64,000 nt of DNA, taken from positions 239,209 to 303,208 of the forward strand of contig JAKCCV010000002.1 of assembly GCA_021838785.1 (NCBI GenBank). Reading direction: 5' to 3'. Numbering within the stretch: the first letter of the stretch is position 1; each line of letters starts with the position of its first letter. This stretch comes from Acidobacteriota bacterium. Lineage in GTDB: Bacteria; Acidobacteriota; Terriglobia; UBA7540. The notes under the pieces were generated by a model, which did no database searches, was not told where the DNA came from, and worked only from the letters and a program-made list of their open reading frames with translations. Shown here piece by piece: positions 10,166-18,752 of this stretch. The translations under genes and the position numbers were made by a program.

Positions 10166-10276
10166 CCTTCGGGCTGCCCAAAAACCAAGATGGATGGGAG
10201 ACATTCGATCGCTCGCCTCCCGCTTGGGTGAGCGTCGTGTCTGCTCTTTTGCATTGCAATCGCGATTTTTCGGTGG

Positions 10277-10305
10277 TTGACACTTGGTATGTGTTGCAGC
10301 AGAAT
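10277..10305 (+). promoter_or_regulatory. Predicted sigma70-type promoter for the GH2 gene
   Basis: TTGACA at 10277-10282, a 17-base spacer, then CAGAAT at 10300-10305, about 27 bases before the ATG at 10332. The -35 matches consensus; the -10 matches four of six positions. Confidence 0.45.
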
Positions 10306-10331
10306 CACGGATTCAAAGTGAGGTTGTCCCT

Positions 10332-12893
10332 ATGAAGAGTATGCTATCTCAACCCCCATCGCATCCCCTGACTCGGCGTGAGCTGTTGCAGCTTACGGCG
10401 GGGCTCAGTGTGAGTTCGGCGCTTCCGGCAGTTGGCCTGCGCGCGCAGTCTCCTACGGCACTTCCGGCTGGTGCAACGGGCGTGCTTTCCCTGGATTTGG
10501 GAGGCGAGATGTGGGCCATGTACGAAGAAGGCCAATCGAAGCCTCTGCCGGCCGCCGTGCCGGGCAGTACTTACACGACCCTGTTGCAGGCCGGCAAAAT
10601 CCCCAATCCTTTTTACGGGGAGAACAATGGCAAGGTTCAGTGGGTGGCGGAGAGGAACTGGATATTCGAACGCACCTTCGAAGCTGACAAGAAGATGCTT
10701 TCGAAACGTCACGTGGAGCTGGTATGTCACGGCCTGGACACGCTGGCCACGGTGTGGGTCAATGGCCACCCGGTGGGTCGCGCGGACAACATGTTTCGCG
10801 TCTGGAGGTTTGACATCAAGCGGCACCTTCACAAGGGAACGAATCGGCTCCGCATCCGGTTCGGGACCCTCGGGCCTTACGTCGAGAAACAGCGGGCAGC
10901 GTACCAACGGCGTTATGGCGTGGACCTTCGCAATCCGCGCTCCTGGGTGCGCAAGGCGCCTTACATGTGGGGATGGGATTGGTGTCGTCCGCTGCTGACA
11001 CAAGGTATCTGGAGGAAGATTGAAATTCTCAGCTTCGATTCCCGCATTGCCGACGTCGGCGTGCTTCAACACCCTGGGCCCGACGGTCGCGTGCGCTTGG
11101 ACATTCATACCGCGGTGCTCGGCGCTTCTGACGGTGTGGGTGTGAAGGTGCAAGTCTCGCTCGCCGGGGCTCAGGTGGCTGAGGCTTCCGGTCCGGTTGT
11201 GGAGGGCCTTTGCAGGCTGGACGCGGTCATTCCCAAGCCGGAATTGTGGTGGCCCAACGGAATGGGCGACCAGCCGCTTTACACGGTCACAGTTCAGTTG
11301 ACCGACTCCCATGGCAAAACCATAGATACAACCCGTCGCCGGGTCGGCCTGCGCCGAATTGACGTGCTGCCCCCGAGCCAAGACGTCGCCATGCATGTGC
11401 GCGTGAACGGCGTGCCGGTCTTTGTCAAGGGCGCGGACTGGATTCCCGCCGATAACCTGCCCACGCGCGTCACGCCAGAAATCCTTCACTGGTACATGAC
11501 CCGGGCTGTCGAGTGCAACTTCAACTTCATTCGACTCTGGGGCGGGGGATACTACGAAGAAGATGAGCTGTTCGATCTGTGCGACGAGTTGGGCATTATG
11601 CTCCAGTTTGAGTTTAAATTCGCCAACGCCAGTTATCCCGTCCATGACAAGAGTTGGATGGACAATTTGCAAGAGGAAATCGAGGGCCAAACCCGGCGCT
11701 GCCGAAACCATCCTTCCATTGTGATTTGGAGCGGCAACAATGAGATAGAGTACTTTCACGGCTACAACCACATTTTCAAGGAGGTTATCGGGGGGATTGT
11801 CCATCGGCTGGTGCCCGGCGCGTTTTACGAAGTTGGCAGCGGCGCGCACGGCAGCGGCGACATCCATACGTGGGGCGTCTGGCATGGCAATCAACCGGTT
11901 GAGTCTTATCGCAAGATTGAGGGTTTTGTCACAGAATTTGGCATGCAGTCGAGCCCTGTTCCAATGACGGTGCGCGCCTTTGCCGATGCCAACAACCGCC
12001 GGAGCGTGCATTCTCCGGTGATGCGCTATCACGAGCTGGACGGCAGCGGCCACGGTATCAGTATCATCATGCGGTACACCGAGGCGAACTTCGGCAAAGC
12101 GCCCGACAATTTCGACGACACCCTCTGGTTGACCCAACTCAATCAGGCCTGGGCCATGCGCTATGGGGTCGAGCATTGGCGGCGCGACATGCCCCGTTCC
12201 ATGGCCGCGACCATCTGGCAATACAATGACTGTTGGCCGGGCTTGACGTGGTCCATGGTTGACTATTATCGCCGCTCAAAGGCCGTGCTCTTCCAGTCGA
12301 AGCGTTTCTTTGCGCCCATCCTTGTCAGCGGCATTCCAGACGCCGAAAGCGGCCGGGTGCACCTCTACGTCACCAGTGATGAGCAACAAGACGCTTCGGG
12401 CGAACTGCGGTGGCGTGTGACCAACTTGATGGGCCATACGCTTCGGCGCGGCTTCCAACAGATTGAAATCCCGGCGCGGAGCAGCCGGCGGGCTGAAACC
12501 CTCGAGCTGGCCGATTTAGTCAAGGAACAAGGGGCGGCGAATTTACTGATCTGGCCCGAGGTCTTGATGGATGGCCGAAGCGTGGCCGAGAACACGCTGT
12601 TTTTCGGACGCCCCGTTGAATTAAAGCTCAAACAACCGAAGCTGACCGTCCATGCAAGGGGTGGCGACGAACGATACGAGGTCTTGATTAAAACCGACGT
12701 TCCGGCTTTGTGGGTGTGGGCGAATCTGAGGAATACTGAGGCCCGCTATTCGGATAACTTTTTCCATGTACGGCCCGGCCGAGCCGCCGTGGTTCGCATC
12801 ACTCTCGCCAAGCCGATGACGCCATTCGATTTCCGACGGCGGCTGGAGGTGCGCAGCGTTTACGACCTGGCGCCGGATATGCGCAGTCCATAG
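10332..12893 (+). CDS. Exported glycoside hydrolase family 2, beta-mannosidase type
   Basis: Hydrolyses terminal beta-mannosyl (or related) residues, probably outside the cytoplasmic membrane. The 853-residue protein starts with a twin-arginine-like signal (LTRRELLQLTAGLSVSSALP). It then has the GH2 sugar-binding jelly-roll domain, an Ig-like domain and the TIM barrel. The acid/base glutamate lies in WSGNNEIEYF and the nucleophile in FVTEFGMQSS; WGGGYYEEDELFDLCDELGI is a typical barrel stretch. I prefer the ATG at 10332 over an upstream in-frame codon at 10284 because the signal peptide starts there. It stands alone, divergent from rplM. GH2 membership is firm; mannose specificity is inferred from overall resemblance. 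Confidence 0.85.
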   Translation: MKSMLSQPPSHPLTRRELLQLTAGLSVSSALPAVGLRAQSPTALPAGATGVLSLDLGGEMWAMYEEGQSKPLPAAVPGSTYTTLLQAGKIPNPFYGENNGKVQWVAERNWIFERTFEADKKMLSKRHVELVCHGLDTLATVWVNGHPVGRADNMFRVWRFDIKRHLHKGTNRLRIRFGTLGPYVEKQRAAYQRRYGVDLRNPRSWVRKAPYMWGWDWCRPLLTQGIWRKIEILSFDSRIADVGVLQHPGPDGRVRLDIHTAVLGASDGVGVKVQVSLAGAQVAEASGPVVEGLCRLDAVIPKPELWWPNGMGDQPLYTVTVQLTDSHGKTIDTTRRRVGLRRIDVLPPSQDVAMHVRVNGVPVFVKGADWIPADNLPTRVTPEILHWYMTRAVECNFNFIRLWGGGYYEEDELFDLCDELGIMLQFEFKFANASYPVHDKSWMDNLQEEIEGQTRRCRNHPSIVIWSGNNEIEYFHGYNHIFKEVIGGIVHRLVPGAFYEVGSGAHGSGDIHTWGVWHGNQPVESYRKIEGFVTEFGMQSSPVPMTVRAFADANNRRSVHSPVMRYHELDGSGHGISIIMRYTEANFGKAPDNFDDTLWLTQLNQAWAMRYGVEHWRRDMPRSMAATIWQYNDCWPGLTWSMVDYYRRSKAVLFQSKRFFAPILVSGIPDAESGRVHLYVTSDEQQDASGELRWRVTNLMGHTLRRGFQQIEIPARSSRRAETLELADLVKEQGAANLLIWPEVLMDGRSVAENTLFFGRPVELKLKQPKLTVHARGGDERYEVLIKTDVPALWVWANLRNTEARYSDNFFHVRPGRAAVVRITLAKPMTPFDFRRRLEVRSVYDLAPDMRSP

Positions 12894-13023
12894 GGGCTGT
12901 CGCGCCACTGGGCTGCGCGGACGCTGCTTCTTCGCTCAGGCTGGCAAGGAGCGCCGCGGATAAGCGGCCTCTTGACTGCCCCTCGAGGCGGAAGTTAGTC
13001 TGGGATTGTCACAAGGAGGGAAG

Positions 13024-13605
13024 ATGAGCCCAATTGAGCCATGGGGTGCGAAGGGTGAAGGAGAGGGAAGCGCAGCGAAACCGGAGTTCCCAGGGCGCCG
13101 TTCTTTCATCGCGGTCCTGATGGCAGCGGGGGCCGCGTTGGTCGGCGCGGTGTTGGCCATTCCTCTGGTGCGCTTCGCCCTCTATCCGGTGCTCGCCCAG
13201 ACGTCGAAAACCTCTTGGTCCAATTTGGGCCCGTTGAAGGATCTTCAATCGCTCACCGAACCCGAGCGGCGGATCGTGAAGGTCACCGAGGTGGACGGCT
13301 GGCTCGAATCCGCCTCGCGCAAAGCCGTCTATGTTACCAAGGGAACGCGGAAAGGTGCCTTGCAGGGCATTGAAGTTCTCTCCGCCATTTGCCCCCATCT
13401 CGGCTGTGAAGTTGCTTGGAACGCCGGAGAGGGCCGGTTTCTTTGCCCGTGCCATGGCAGCGTTTTTGCGCCGGACGGCGCCCGCATTTCCGGCCCGGCG
13501 CCCCGCGGGATGGACACGCTCCCTGTCAAGGCCCGCAGCGGAAACTTGCAGGTTCGCTACGAATATTTTCGCGAGCTTGTTCCCGACAAAGAAGTCATGG
13601 GCTAA
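13024..13605 (+). CDS. Rieske iron-sulfur protein of a bc-type complex
   Basis: Electron carrier of a quinol-cytochrome c or b6f-like reductase. The 193-residue protein has an N-terminal membrane anchor after RRSFIAVLMAAGAALVGAV. The 2Fe-2S ligands are in CPHLGC and CPCHGS, followed by the family GPAPRGMDTLPV. The start is an ATG preceded by a strong AAGGAGG at 13013-13019. The stop is 12 bases before the cytochrome b gene, so the two form a transcription unit. No separate cytochrome c1 gene follows; that role may be filled by the c-domain fused to cytochrome b. Confidence 0.9.
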   Translation: MSPIEPWGAKGEGEGSAAKPEFPGRRSFIAVLMAAGAALVGAVLAIPLVRFALYPVLAQTSKTSWSNLGPLKDLQSLTEPERRIVKVTEVDGWLESASRKAVYVTKGTRKGALQGIEVLSAICPHLGCEVAWNAGEGRFLCPCHGSVFAPDGARISGPAPRGMDTLPVKARSGNLQVRYEYFRELVPDKEVMG

Positions 13606-13617
13606 CGAGGCTGTGCA

Positions 13618-15141
13618 ATGGATTCGGAATCGAATACCCCGCCTCCGCCGAAGAGCCACGGCCGTTTCTTCGATTGGTTCGACCGCCGGGTTGGCCTGCG
13701 CCAAATTCTTCATGAGGCGCTCGATGAGCCGATTCCGGGCGGGGCACGCTGGGCCTATATCTTCGGTTCAGGACTCCTCTTCATTTTTATTTCGCAGGTC
13801 ATCACCGGCATTTTTCTGGCGCTCTATTACGTCCCCTCCGCCGATCATGCTCACGTCTCGGTCGCTTACATTACCAAAGCGGTAGCCGCCGGCTCGTTTT
13901 TGCGCAGTCTGCACGTTTACGGCGCAAGCGCCATGATCATCATCCTAGTTCTGCACATCGGCCAGACGTTCCTTTTCGGCTCTTACAAAGGGCGTCGCGA
14001 ACTCCTTTGGCTTTCCGGCTGCGTCCTTTTGGCGTTGGTCCTGGGCATGGCGTTCACGGGCTATCTTCTTCCCTGGGATGAGAAGTCTTATTTCGCCACC
14101 GCCGTCGGCACCAACATCCTGAGCGAGGTCCCTTTCGTCGGTAACTCTCTTAAGGAATTTCTGCGCGGTGGAACTCAACTGGGCACGCTAACGCTGTCGC
14201 GCTTTTTCGCGCTGCACGTTTTTTTCATTCCCGGAATGATCTTTCTTTTCGTCGCTATCCATATTTTTCTGTTTCGCCAGGCGGGCGCGGCCGGTCCGGT
14301 CAGCGAAAGCCCGGTTCATCCCCGGCAACCCTCGGAGCCTTTTTATCCGCGGCAGTTGCTGATGGACCTCAGCTTTACCCTCGTGCTGATATGTGCGCTC
14401 GGTCTTTTGGCCTATTTTGACCCGGCGCCGCTCGGCCCACGCGCCAATCCCGCCGACACCCTTTACGTTCCCCGTCCGGAATGGTACTACCGCTCCTTTT
14501 TTGAATGGCTTAAGTTCTGGCACGGTGCGATCAGCGTGGTCGGAATTCTGGTTATTCCGCTCGTGCTTGCGGTTCTGTTTGCGGGGCTGCCGTTTTATGA
14601 CCGTCGTCTGGAGCGTCGCCCTTGGCGTCGTCCGCTGGCCGTCGCCTCTTTCGGCATCGTCTTCGTGGGACTGGTCTATCTCGGCGCTAGAAGCTACCAG
14701 GACGACGAGCGCGATCCGGACGTCGCCGCCCAACTGGCCCGGCAAAATGAAGAGACCGAAGCCTATATGCGCGAACCTTTCGTCCCGCAAGCCCTCGGCC
14801 TGCCCACACCTTCAGCTTCCCCGGTCGTCAGCGCCGCGCTCCCAAGCCACTCCGCGCTTTATATGGCCCCCTCGGCGACATCCGCGAGTGCCAACGCGCT
14901 GATTGCGCGAGGCAAAGCAATCTTTCAGTCCCACATGTGCTTTAGCTGCCACGGCCAGGGCGGCGTGGGGACGGCGATCGCACCCCGCCTCATCGGCATC
15001 GGAAACAAATTTTCTCCGGCTCAGCTTGAGCATCTTTTTCATCATCCCCTCCCTCAAATGACCGCCGGCGGCATGCCGCCGGTCAAGCTGAGCCCCCAGG
15101 ATATGAAAGCCCTGATCGCTTACCTCGATAGCCTCAAATAG
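13618..15141 (+). CDS. Cytochrome b fused to a C-terminal monohaem cytochrome c
   Basis: Membrane subunit of a quinol-oxidising bc-type complex. The 507-residue protein holds the b-haem ligands H99/H113 and H200/H215, the Qo-site PEWY motif (in PRPEWYYRSFFEWLKFW), and about eight membrane helices. The first His pair is 14 residues apart and the second 15, as in b6-type proteins. After a linker, a c-type domain carries C441-FSC-H445 (CFSCHGQGG) and a probable Met ligand in TAGGMPP. The fused c-domain probably takes electrons from the upstream Rieske protein, making a two-gene minimal complex. An ATG start 12 bases after the Rieske stop. Confidence 0.9.
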   Translation: MDSESNTPPPPKSHGRFFDWFDRRVGLRQILHEALDEPIPGGARWAYIFGSGLLFIFISQVITGIFLALYYVPSADHAHVSVAYITKAVAAGSFLRSLHVYGASAMIIILVLHIGQTFLFGSYKGRRELLWLSGCVLLALVLGMAFTGYLLPWDEKSYFATAVGTNILSEVPFVGNSLKEFLRGGTQLGTLTLSRFFALHVFFIPGMIFLFVAIHIFLFRQAGAAGPVSESPVHPRQPSEPFYPRQLLMDLSFTLVLICALGLLAYFDPAPLGPRANPADTLYVPRPEWYYRSFFEWLKFWHGAISVVGILVIPLVLAVLFAGLPFYDRRLERRPWRRPLAVASFGIVFVGLVYLGARSYQDDERDPDVAAQLARQNEETEAYMREPFVPQALGLPTPSASPVVSAALPSHSALYMAPSATSASANALIARGKAIFQSHMCFSCHGQGGVGTAIAPRLIGIGNKFSPAQLEHLFHHPLPQMTAGGMPPVKLSPQDMKALIAYLDSLK

Positions 15142-15466
15142 AGCCGCAGCCCCGATAGCGTCCTGAGTCGTAAAAAAGGATGAATCATTGCAGGCTGGAG
15201 CCGCCTGCGACCGTCAAGCTAAGCCTTTGGCGTGACTTGCGCCTTTGCGTGAACCAGGCTTTTCGTTGTTCAGGGTTGTGCGCCCCGGGCTCTCACCTCA
15301 GACCTCGAATCGCAAGAGTAGGGCTGGAGGGTGGCCGCCACGTCGCGGTCAGGGTGCGCTCGATCACCGCCCTTAGTGACCTGCGTCACAGACAAGGCCG
15401 CGTCGCCAAATTATCTTGGCATCTGTCCGTACGATTTGCTCGGTCTGAACGGAACAAATTGTTAAA
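15142..15466. other. Intergenic region with a CRP/FNR-like dyad at 15375-15390
   Basis: No gene is seen in these 325 bases. The palindrome agtgacctgcgtcaca (15375-15390) has the form GTGA-N6-TCAC, the spacing of CRP/FNR-family operators. It lies about 77 bases upstream of the GbsR-like gene. Whether it controls that gene cannot be told from sequence alone. Confidence 0.4.
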
Positions 15467-16012
15467 ATGGAAATTTCGCCGGTCACCGAAAGATTTATTT
15501 CGTGCTGGGGCGAGATGGGAGCGCGCTGGGGCGTCAACCGGTCGGTAGCCCAGATGCACGCCCTGTTTTACCTTTCGCGCGGTCCGCTGAACGCCGAGGA
15601 GATTGCAGCCACGCTGGGCGTGGCACGTTCCAATGTGAGCGCCTGCCTCCGGGAACTCGAAGGCTGGGGACTGATCCGGCCGATTCACGTTCGCGGCGAC
15701 CGGCGGCAGCACTACGAAGCCGTTCAAGACGTTTGGGAAATGTTCCGAATCATTCTTGAGGAGCGCAAGCGGCGCGAGATTGACCCTACCGTCGCGGCGC
15801 TGCGCGAATGCTTGGTGGAGGCTGAGACTGGCAATCCGCCGGATCTCTATACCGCCGCGCGGATGAAGGATGCACTTGAGTTCTTCGACGTGATTCTTCC
15901 GCTTTATGACGAAATGCGCCGGTTGCCCGGTGGCCCCATTCGTCGCCTCGCCAAGCTGCGGCGGGGGATTCGGGCGCTGGCCGGTAAGAATCTCGGGCGG
16001 GAAAGCACTTGA
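15467..16012 (+). CDS. GbsR/MarR-type winged-helix transcription regulator
   Basis: A 181-residue DNA-binding protein. The N-terminal ISCWGEMGARWGVNRSVAQM and the helix-turn-helix AEEIAATLGVARSNVSACLR followed by LIRPIHVRGDRRQHY form the winged-helix core of the GbsR family of MarR-like repressors. The C-terminal half is helical and probably dimerises. The gene sits between the bc complex genes and the fused cytochrome-porin gene, so it may regulate respiratory or electron-transfer genes; this is positional inference. The ATG is the first codon of the conserved region, but no strong ribosome site is visible. Confidence 0.75.
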   Translation: MEISPVTERFISCWGEMGARWGVNRSVAQMHALFYLSRGPLNAEEIAATLGVARSNVSACLRELEGWGLIRPIHVRGDRRQHYEAVQDVWEMFRIILEERKRREIDPTVAALRECLVEAETGNPPDLYTAARMKDALEFFDVILPLYDEMRRLPGGPIRRLAKLRRGIRALAGKNLGREST

Positions 16013-16184
16013 TTGCGACCGTGATGCTTGCCCCGCATCATTCCATGGGAATGGGGACGAGGATGGAGACGCCGTTGGAAAGATGAAATGGCTTGGCGGG
16101 CGAACGGTCCCAAGGGTTGGTGAGCATTTAGCTTTCAGCAGATATTTGATTTCTTGATCCTGCTCATATCAGGAGGTCGGTTCT

Positions 16185-17522
16185 ATGAAGACGAAGGTAT
16201 TGCTGTTCGGCGCCATTCTGCTCTTGTACGCTTTTCCTAGAGCCTATGGGGTACCCAGCTTTGCGCGGCAGACGGGCCTGCCCTGCAGTTCCTGCCACAC
16301 CACGATCCCGGAGTTGACGCCGCTTGGCCGTCTCTTCAAGCTCAATGGCTACACGCTGGTGGGTATCAAAGAAATTACGGCCCCGGCAGGTCAGGCAGAA
16401 GCCAAGCTCAGCCTGCTTTCGTTTTTGCCCCTTTCGGCGTTTTTCCAGATTTCCAACACGACAACCAATCAGCCACAGCCGGGCACACAGAACGGCAGCT
16501 TTGAACTTCCGCAGTCGGCCAGCCTGTTCCTCGCCGGCGCCATGGCGCCACACGCGGGAGGATTCATTCAAGTCACGTACAGCGGCCAGGACGATCATTT
16601 CAGTTGGGACAACACCGACATCCGTTACGCCAACCAGAAAACCATTGGCGGGAAAAATGTGACCTATGGCCTTACCTTCAACAACAATCCAACGGTGGAG
16701 GATCTGTGGAACGACACCCCAGCCTGGGGCTTTCCCTGGGTCGCGCCTGACTCCGCGCCGTCGCCGATGGCAGCAGCTTTAGTGGATGGCAGCCTTGCCC
16801 AAGATGTCGCCGGCCTCGGCGCTTACGCCATGTGGAACAATCACCTGTACGGCGATGTGACGGGCTATCGCTCGGAGCACCTCGGCGGCCCGCAACCCAA
16901 TCCCGGTGTGGGCTTTGGGGTCAACATTCAGGGCGTTGCCCCCTATTGGCGCTTGGCCTGGCAGCAGACGATGGGCAACAATTATCTTGAGGTGGGCACT
17001 TTTGGCATGCACGTCGCTTCCACGCCCAACGCTGTGGTGGGGCCGCGCGACGATTACACCGATCTCGCTGCCGACTTCCAACTTGAACACACCCTACCGC
17101 TGAAGAAACGCAACGACTTAATTTCGGTGCACGGTGTTTATATTCACGAGAATTCGCACTTGTACGCGACCTTTGCCGCCGGCGGCGCGGCGCTGGTGCC
17201 GCACGACCTGAACACCGAGCGGCTCGATGCCACCTATCACATCGGCAACAAGTACGCGGCCACCTTCGGATGGTTCAACACGACCGGCACGACGGACCCG
17301 CTGCTCTACGCGCCGGCGGCCGTGAGCGGCAGTGCCACCGGCAATCCGCACACCGATGGATTGGTTTCGCAGTTTTCCTACTGGCCCGTCCAGAACATTC
17401 AACTGGCACTCCAGTACAGAAACTTTTTCAAATTTAACGGCGCGAGCACGAACTATGATGGAGCGGGACGCAATGCCTCGGGCAACAACGCTCTGTATAT
17501 GATGGTATGGTTTATTTTCTAA
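16185..17522 (+). CDS. Outer-membrane fused monohaem cytochrome-porin, Cyc2-like
   Basis: A 445-residue protein with a signal peptide (about residues 1-22), then FARQTGLPCSSCHTTIPELT with the haem site C34-SSC-H38, followed by LTPLGRLFKLNGYTL. The remaining 380 residues look like a beta-barrel: alternating strands, many Asn/Gly/Tyr turns and a terminal aromatic MMVWFIF ending in Phe. This N-terminal haem plus porin layout is that of Cyc2, the outer-membrane Fe(II) oxidase of iron oxidisers. Related uncharacterised proteins exist, so iron oxidation is not proven. AGGAGG lies 13 bases upstream of the ATG. The gene for an exported cupredoxin-like protein follows. Confidence 0.65.
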   Translation: MKTKVLLFGAILLLYAFPRAYGVPSFARQTGLPCSSCHTTIPELTPLGRLFKLNGYTLVGIKEITAPAGQAEAKLSLLSFLPLSAFFQISNTTTNQPQPGTQNGSFELPQSASLFLAGAMAPHAGGFIQVTYSGQDDHFSWDNTDIRYANQKTIGGKNVTYGLTFNNNPTVEDLWNDTPAWGFPWVAPDSAPSPMAAALVDGSLAQDVAGLGAYAMWNNHLYGDVTGYRSEHLGGPQPNPGVGFGVNIQGVAPYWRLAWQQTMGNNYLEVGTFGMHVASTPNAVVGPRDDYTDLAADFQLEHTLPLKKRNDLISVHGVYIHENSHLYATFAAGGAALVPHDLNTERLDATYHIGNKYAATFGWFNTTGTTDPLLYAPAAVSGSATGNPHTDGLVSQFSYWPVQNIQLALQYRNFFKFNGASTNYDGAGRNASGNNALYMMVWFIF

Positions 17523-17731
17523 ACCGGGCGCCGCGCCGACCGCAGCCTCGGGTGACGCTGGGGCTAGGCGCAGCAAGGCAGCCTAGGGCGAATCACTGAC
17601 TGGACGGTCAAGGGGCCACGGCCATGCACGTCCCGTACCCCGCAGGATGAGCGAACCCACCCAGCATCGTCTTGGCGGTTTAACCTAGGGGCGAGGCCCG
17701 AGAGAGGGATTTTCAAAGGAGGATCTTCCGC

Positions 17732-18493
17732 ATGATTTCGAAAAACCAATTTCTGCTTTCAGCCAGTGTTTGCGGATGGCTGGTCGCTGGTCTTTTGAGT
17801 TCTGCTCTGGCGTCGCCGCCTAGTGCGCCCCGCCCTCAGTCGGAATCCGCCTTGGCGGCGACCGGAGCAGTTACCGGCCAAATCCTGTTTAAGGGGACCC
17901 GTCCCAAACCGCGGCGAATCCTTATGAACGCCGACCCAGTGTGCGTGTCCCTGCATCACGGGCCCGTGTACTACCAAGACGGCCAGGTGAATGCCAACGG
18001 GACCTTGCCCAACGTCTTCGTCTATATCCAGTTAGGACTCGGCAACCGCCATTTCCAGCCCCCGTCCACGCCGGTCGTCTTGGATCAGCAAGGGTGCATG
18101 TACGTTCCCCATGTGCTCGGCATCATGGTCGGGCAACCACTCAAAGTTGTGTCGCACGATCCCACCACCCATAACATTCACATCATGTCCAAGCTCAATC
18201 GCCCGTGGAACCAGTCGCAGCCGCCGGGCGCGCCGCCTTTCATCAAGCGCTTCACCCGCCCGGAAATTATGATCCCGGTTCAGTGCAATGAACATCCCTG
18301 GATGCATGCCTACATCGGGGTCACCTCGAACCCGTTTTATGCCGTCACCGGCGCGACGGGCCGTTACACGCTGCATGGATTGCCACCCGGCCACTATACC
18401 GTCGCGGCGTGGACGGCTACCTTCGGCACGCAGCGGGAAGAGGTCACGCTGAGGGCTGGCCAAACGGTTACCCTAAACTTTACCTTCCGCTAA
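17732..18493 (+). CDS. Exported cupredoxin-like protein with carboxypeptidase-regulatory domain
   Basis: A 253-residue secreted protein with a signal peptide (about 1-27). The middle resembles a plastocyanin-like fold: a His in THNIHI, then VQCNEHPWMHAYIGV, in which Cys, His and Met are spaced like type 1 copper ligands. The C-terminal part (AVTGATGRYTLHGLPPGHYT) is a carboxypeptidase-regulatory-like beta-sandwich. Similar proteins are annotated as methylamine-utilisation or cupredoxin-like. It has a strong AAAGGAGG ribosome site and follows the Cyc2-like gene, so it may carry electrons in the periplasm. Copper binding is inferred from motif spacing. Confidence 0.65.
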   Translation: MISKNQFLLSASVCGWLVAGLLSSALASPPSAPRPQSESALAATGAVTGQILFKGTRPKPRRILMNADPVCVSLHHGPVYYQDGQVNANGTLPNVFVYIQLGLGNRHFQPPSTPVVLDQQGCMYVPHVLGIMVGQPLKVVSHDPTTHNIHIMSKLNRPWNQSQPPGAPPFIKRFTRPEIMIPVQCNEHPWMHAYIGVTSNPFYAVTGATGRYTLHGLPPGHYTVAAWTATFGTQREEVTLRAGQTVTLNFTFR

Positions 18494-18752
18494 ACCGTAG
18501 GATTCGGAGGGTGAAGGGTTACCTGCGCGCCCTGGCACGATGCTATGCTCGACCTCCAGGGACGCCAGCCTCGGCACCAACGATCGAGCCCGCAAGGTTG
18601 AAGCCAAGGCGCGGGCCGTTGAGAGCCATCGTTGTCTTGTCCTCTAACAAAAGCAATCCTGCTCGCGCCAGCGCCGGTCGAAGCATGTTAGTCTGCTGAG
18701 TGCTGCTCGTGCGCCGCTGGGAAGCGGAGCGCAGCCCGATGAGCCAACTTTC

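Noticed and set aside
10344..12221. Long open frame antisense to the GH2 enzyme
   Set aside because: The plus strand carries the WSGNNE and TEFG catalytic motifs; the antisense translation is His/Arg-rich without any domain.
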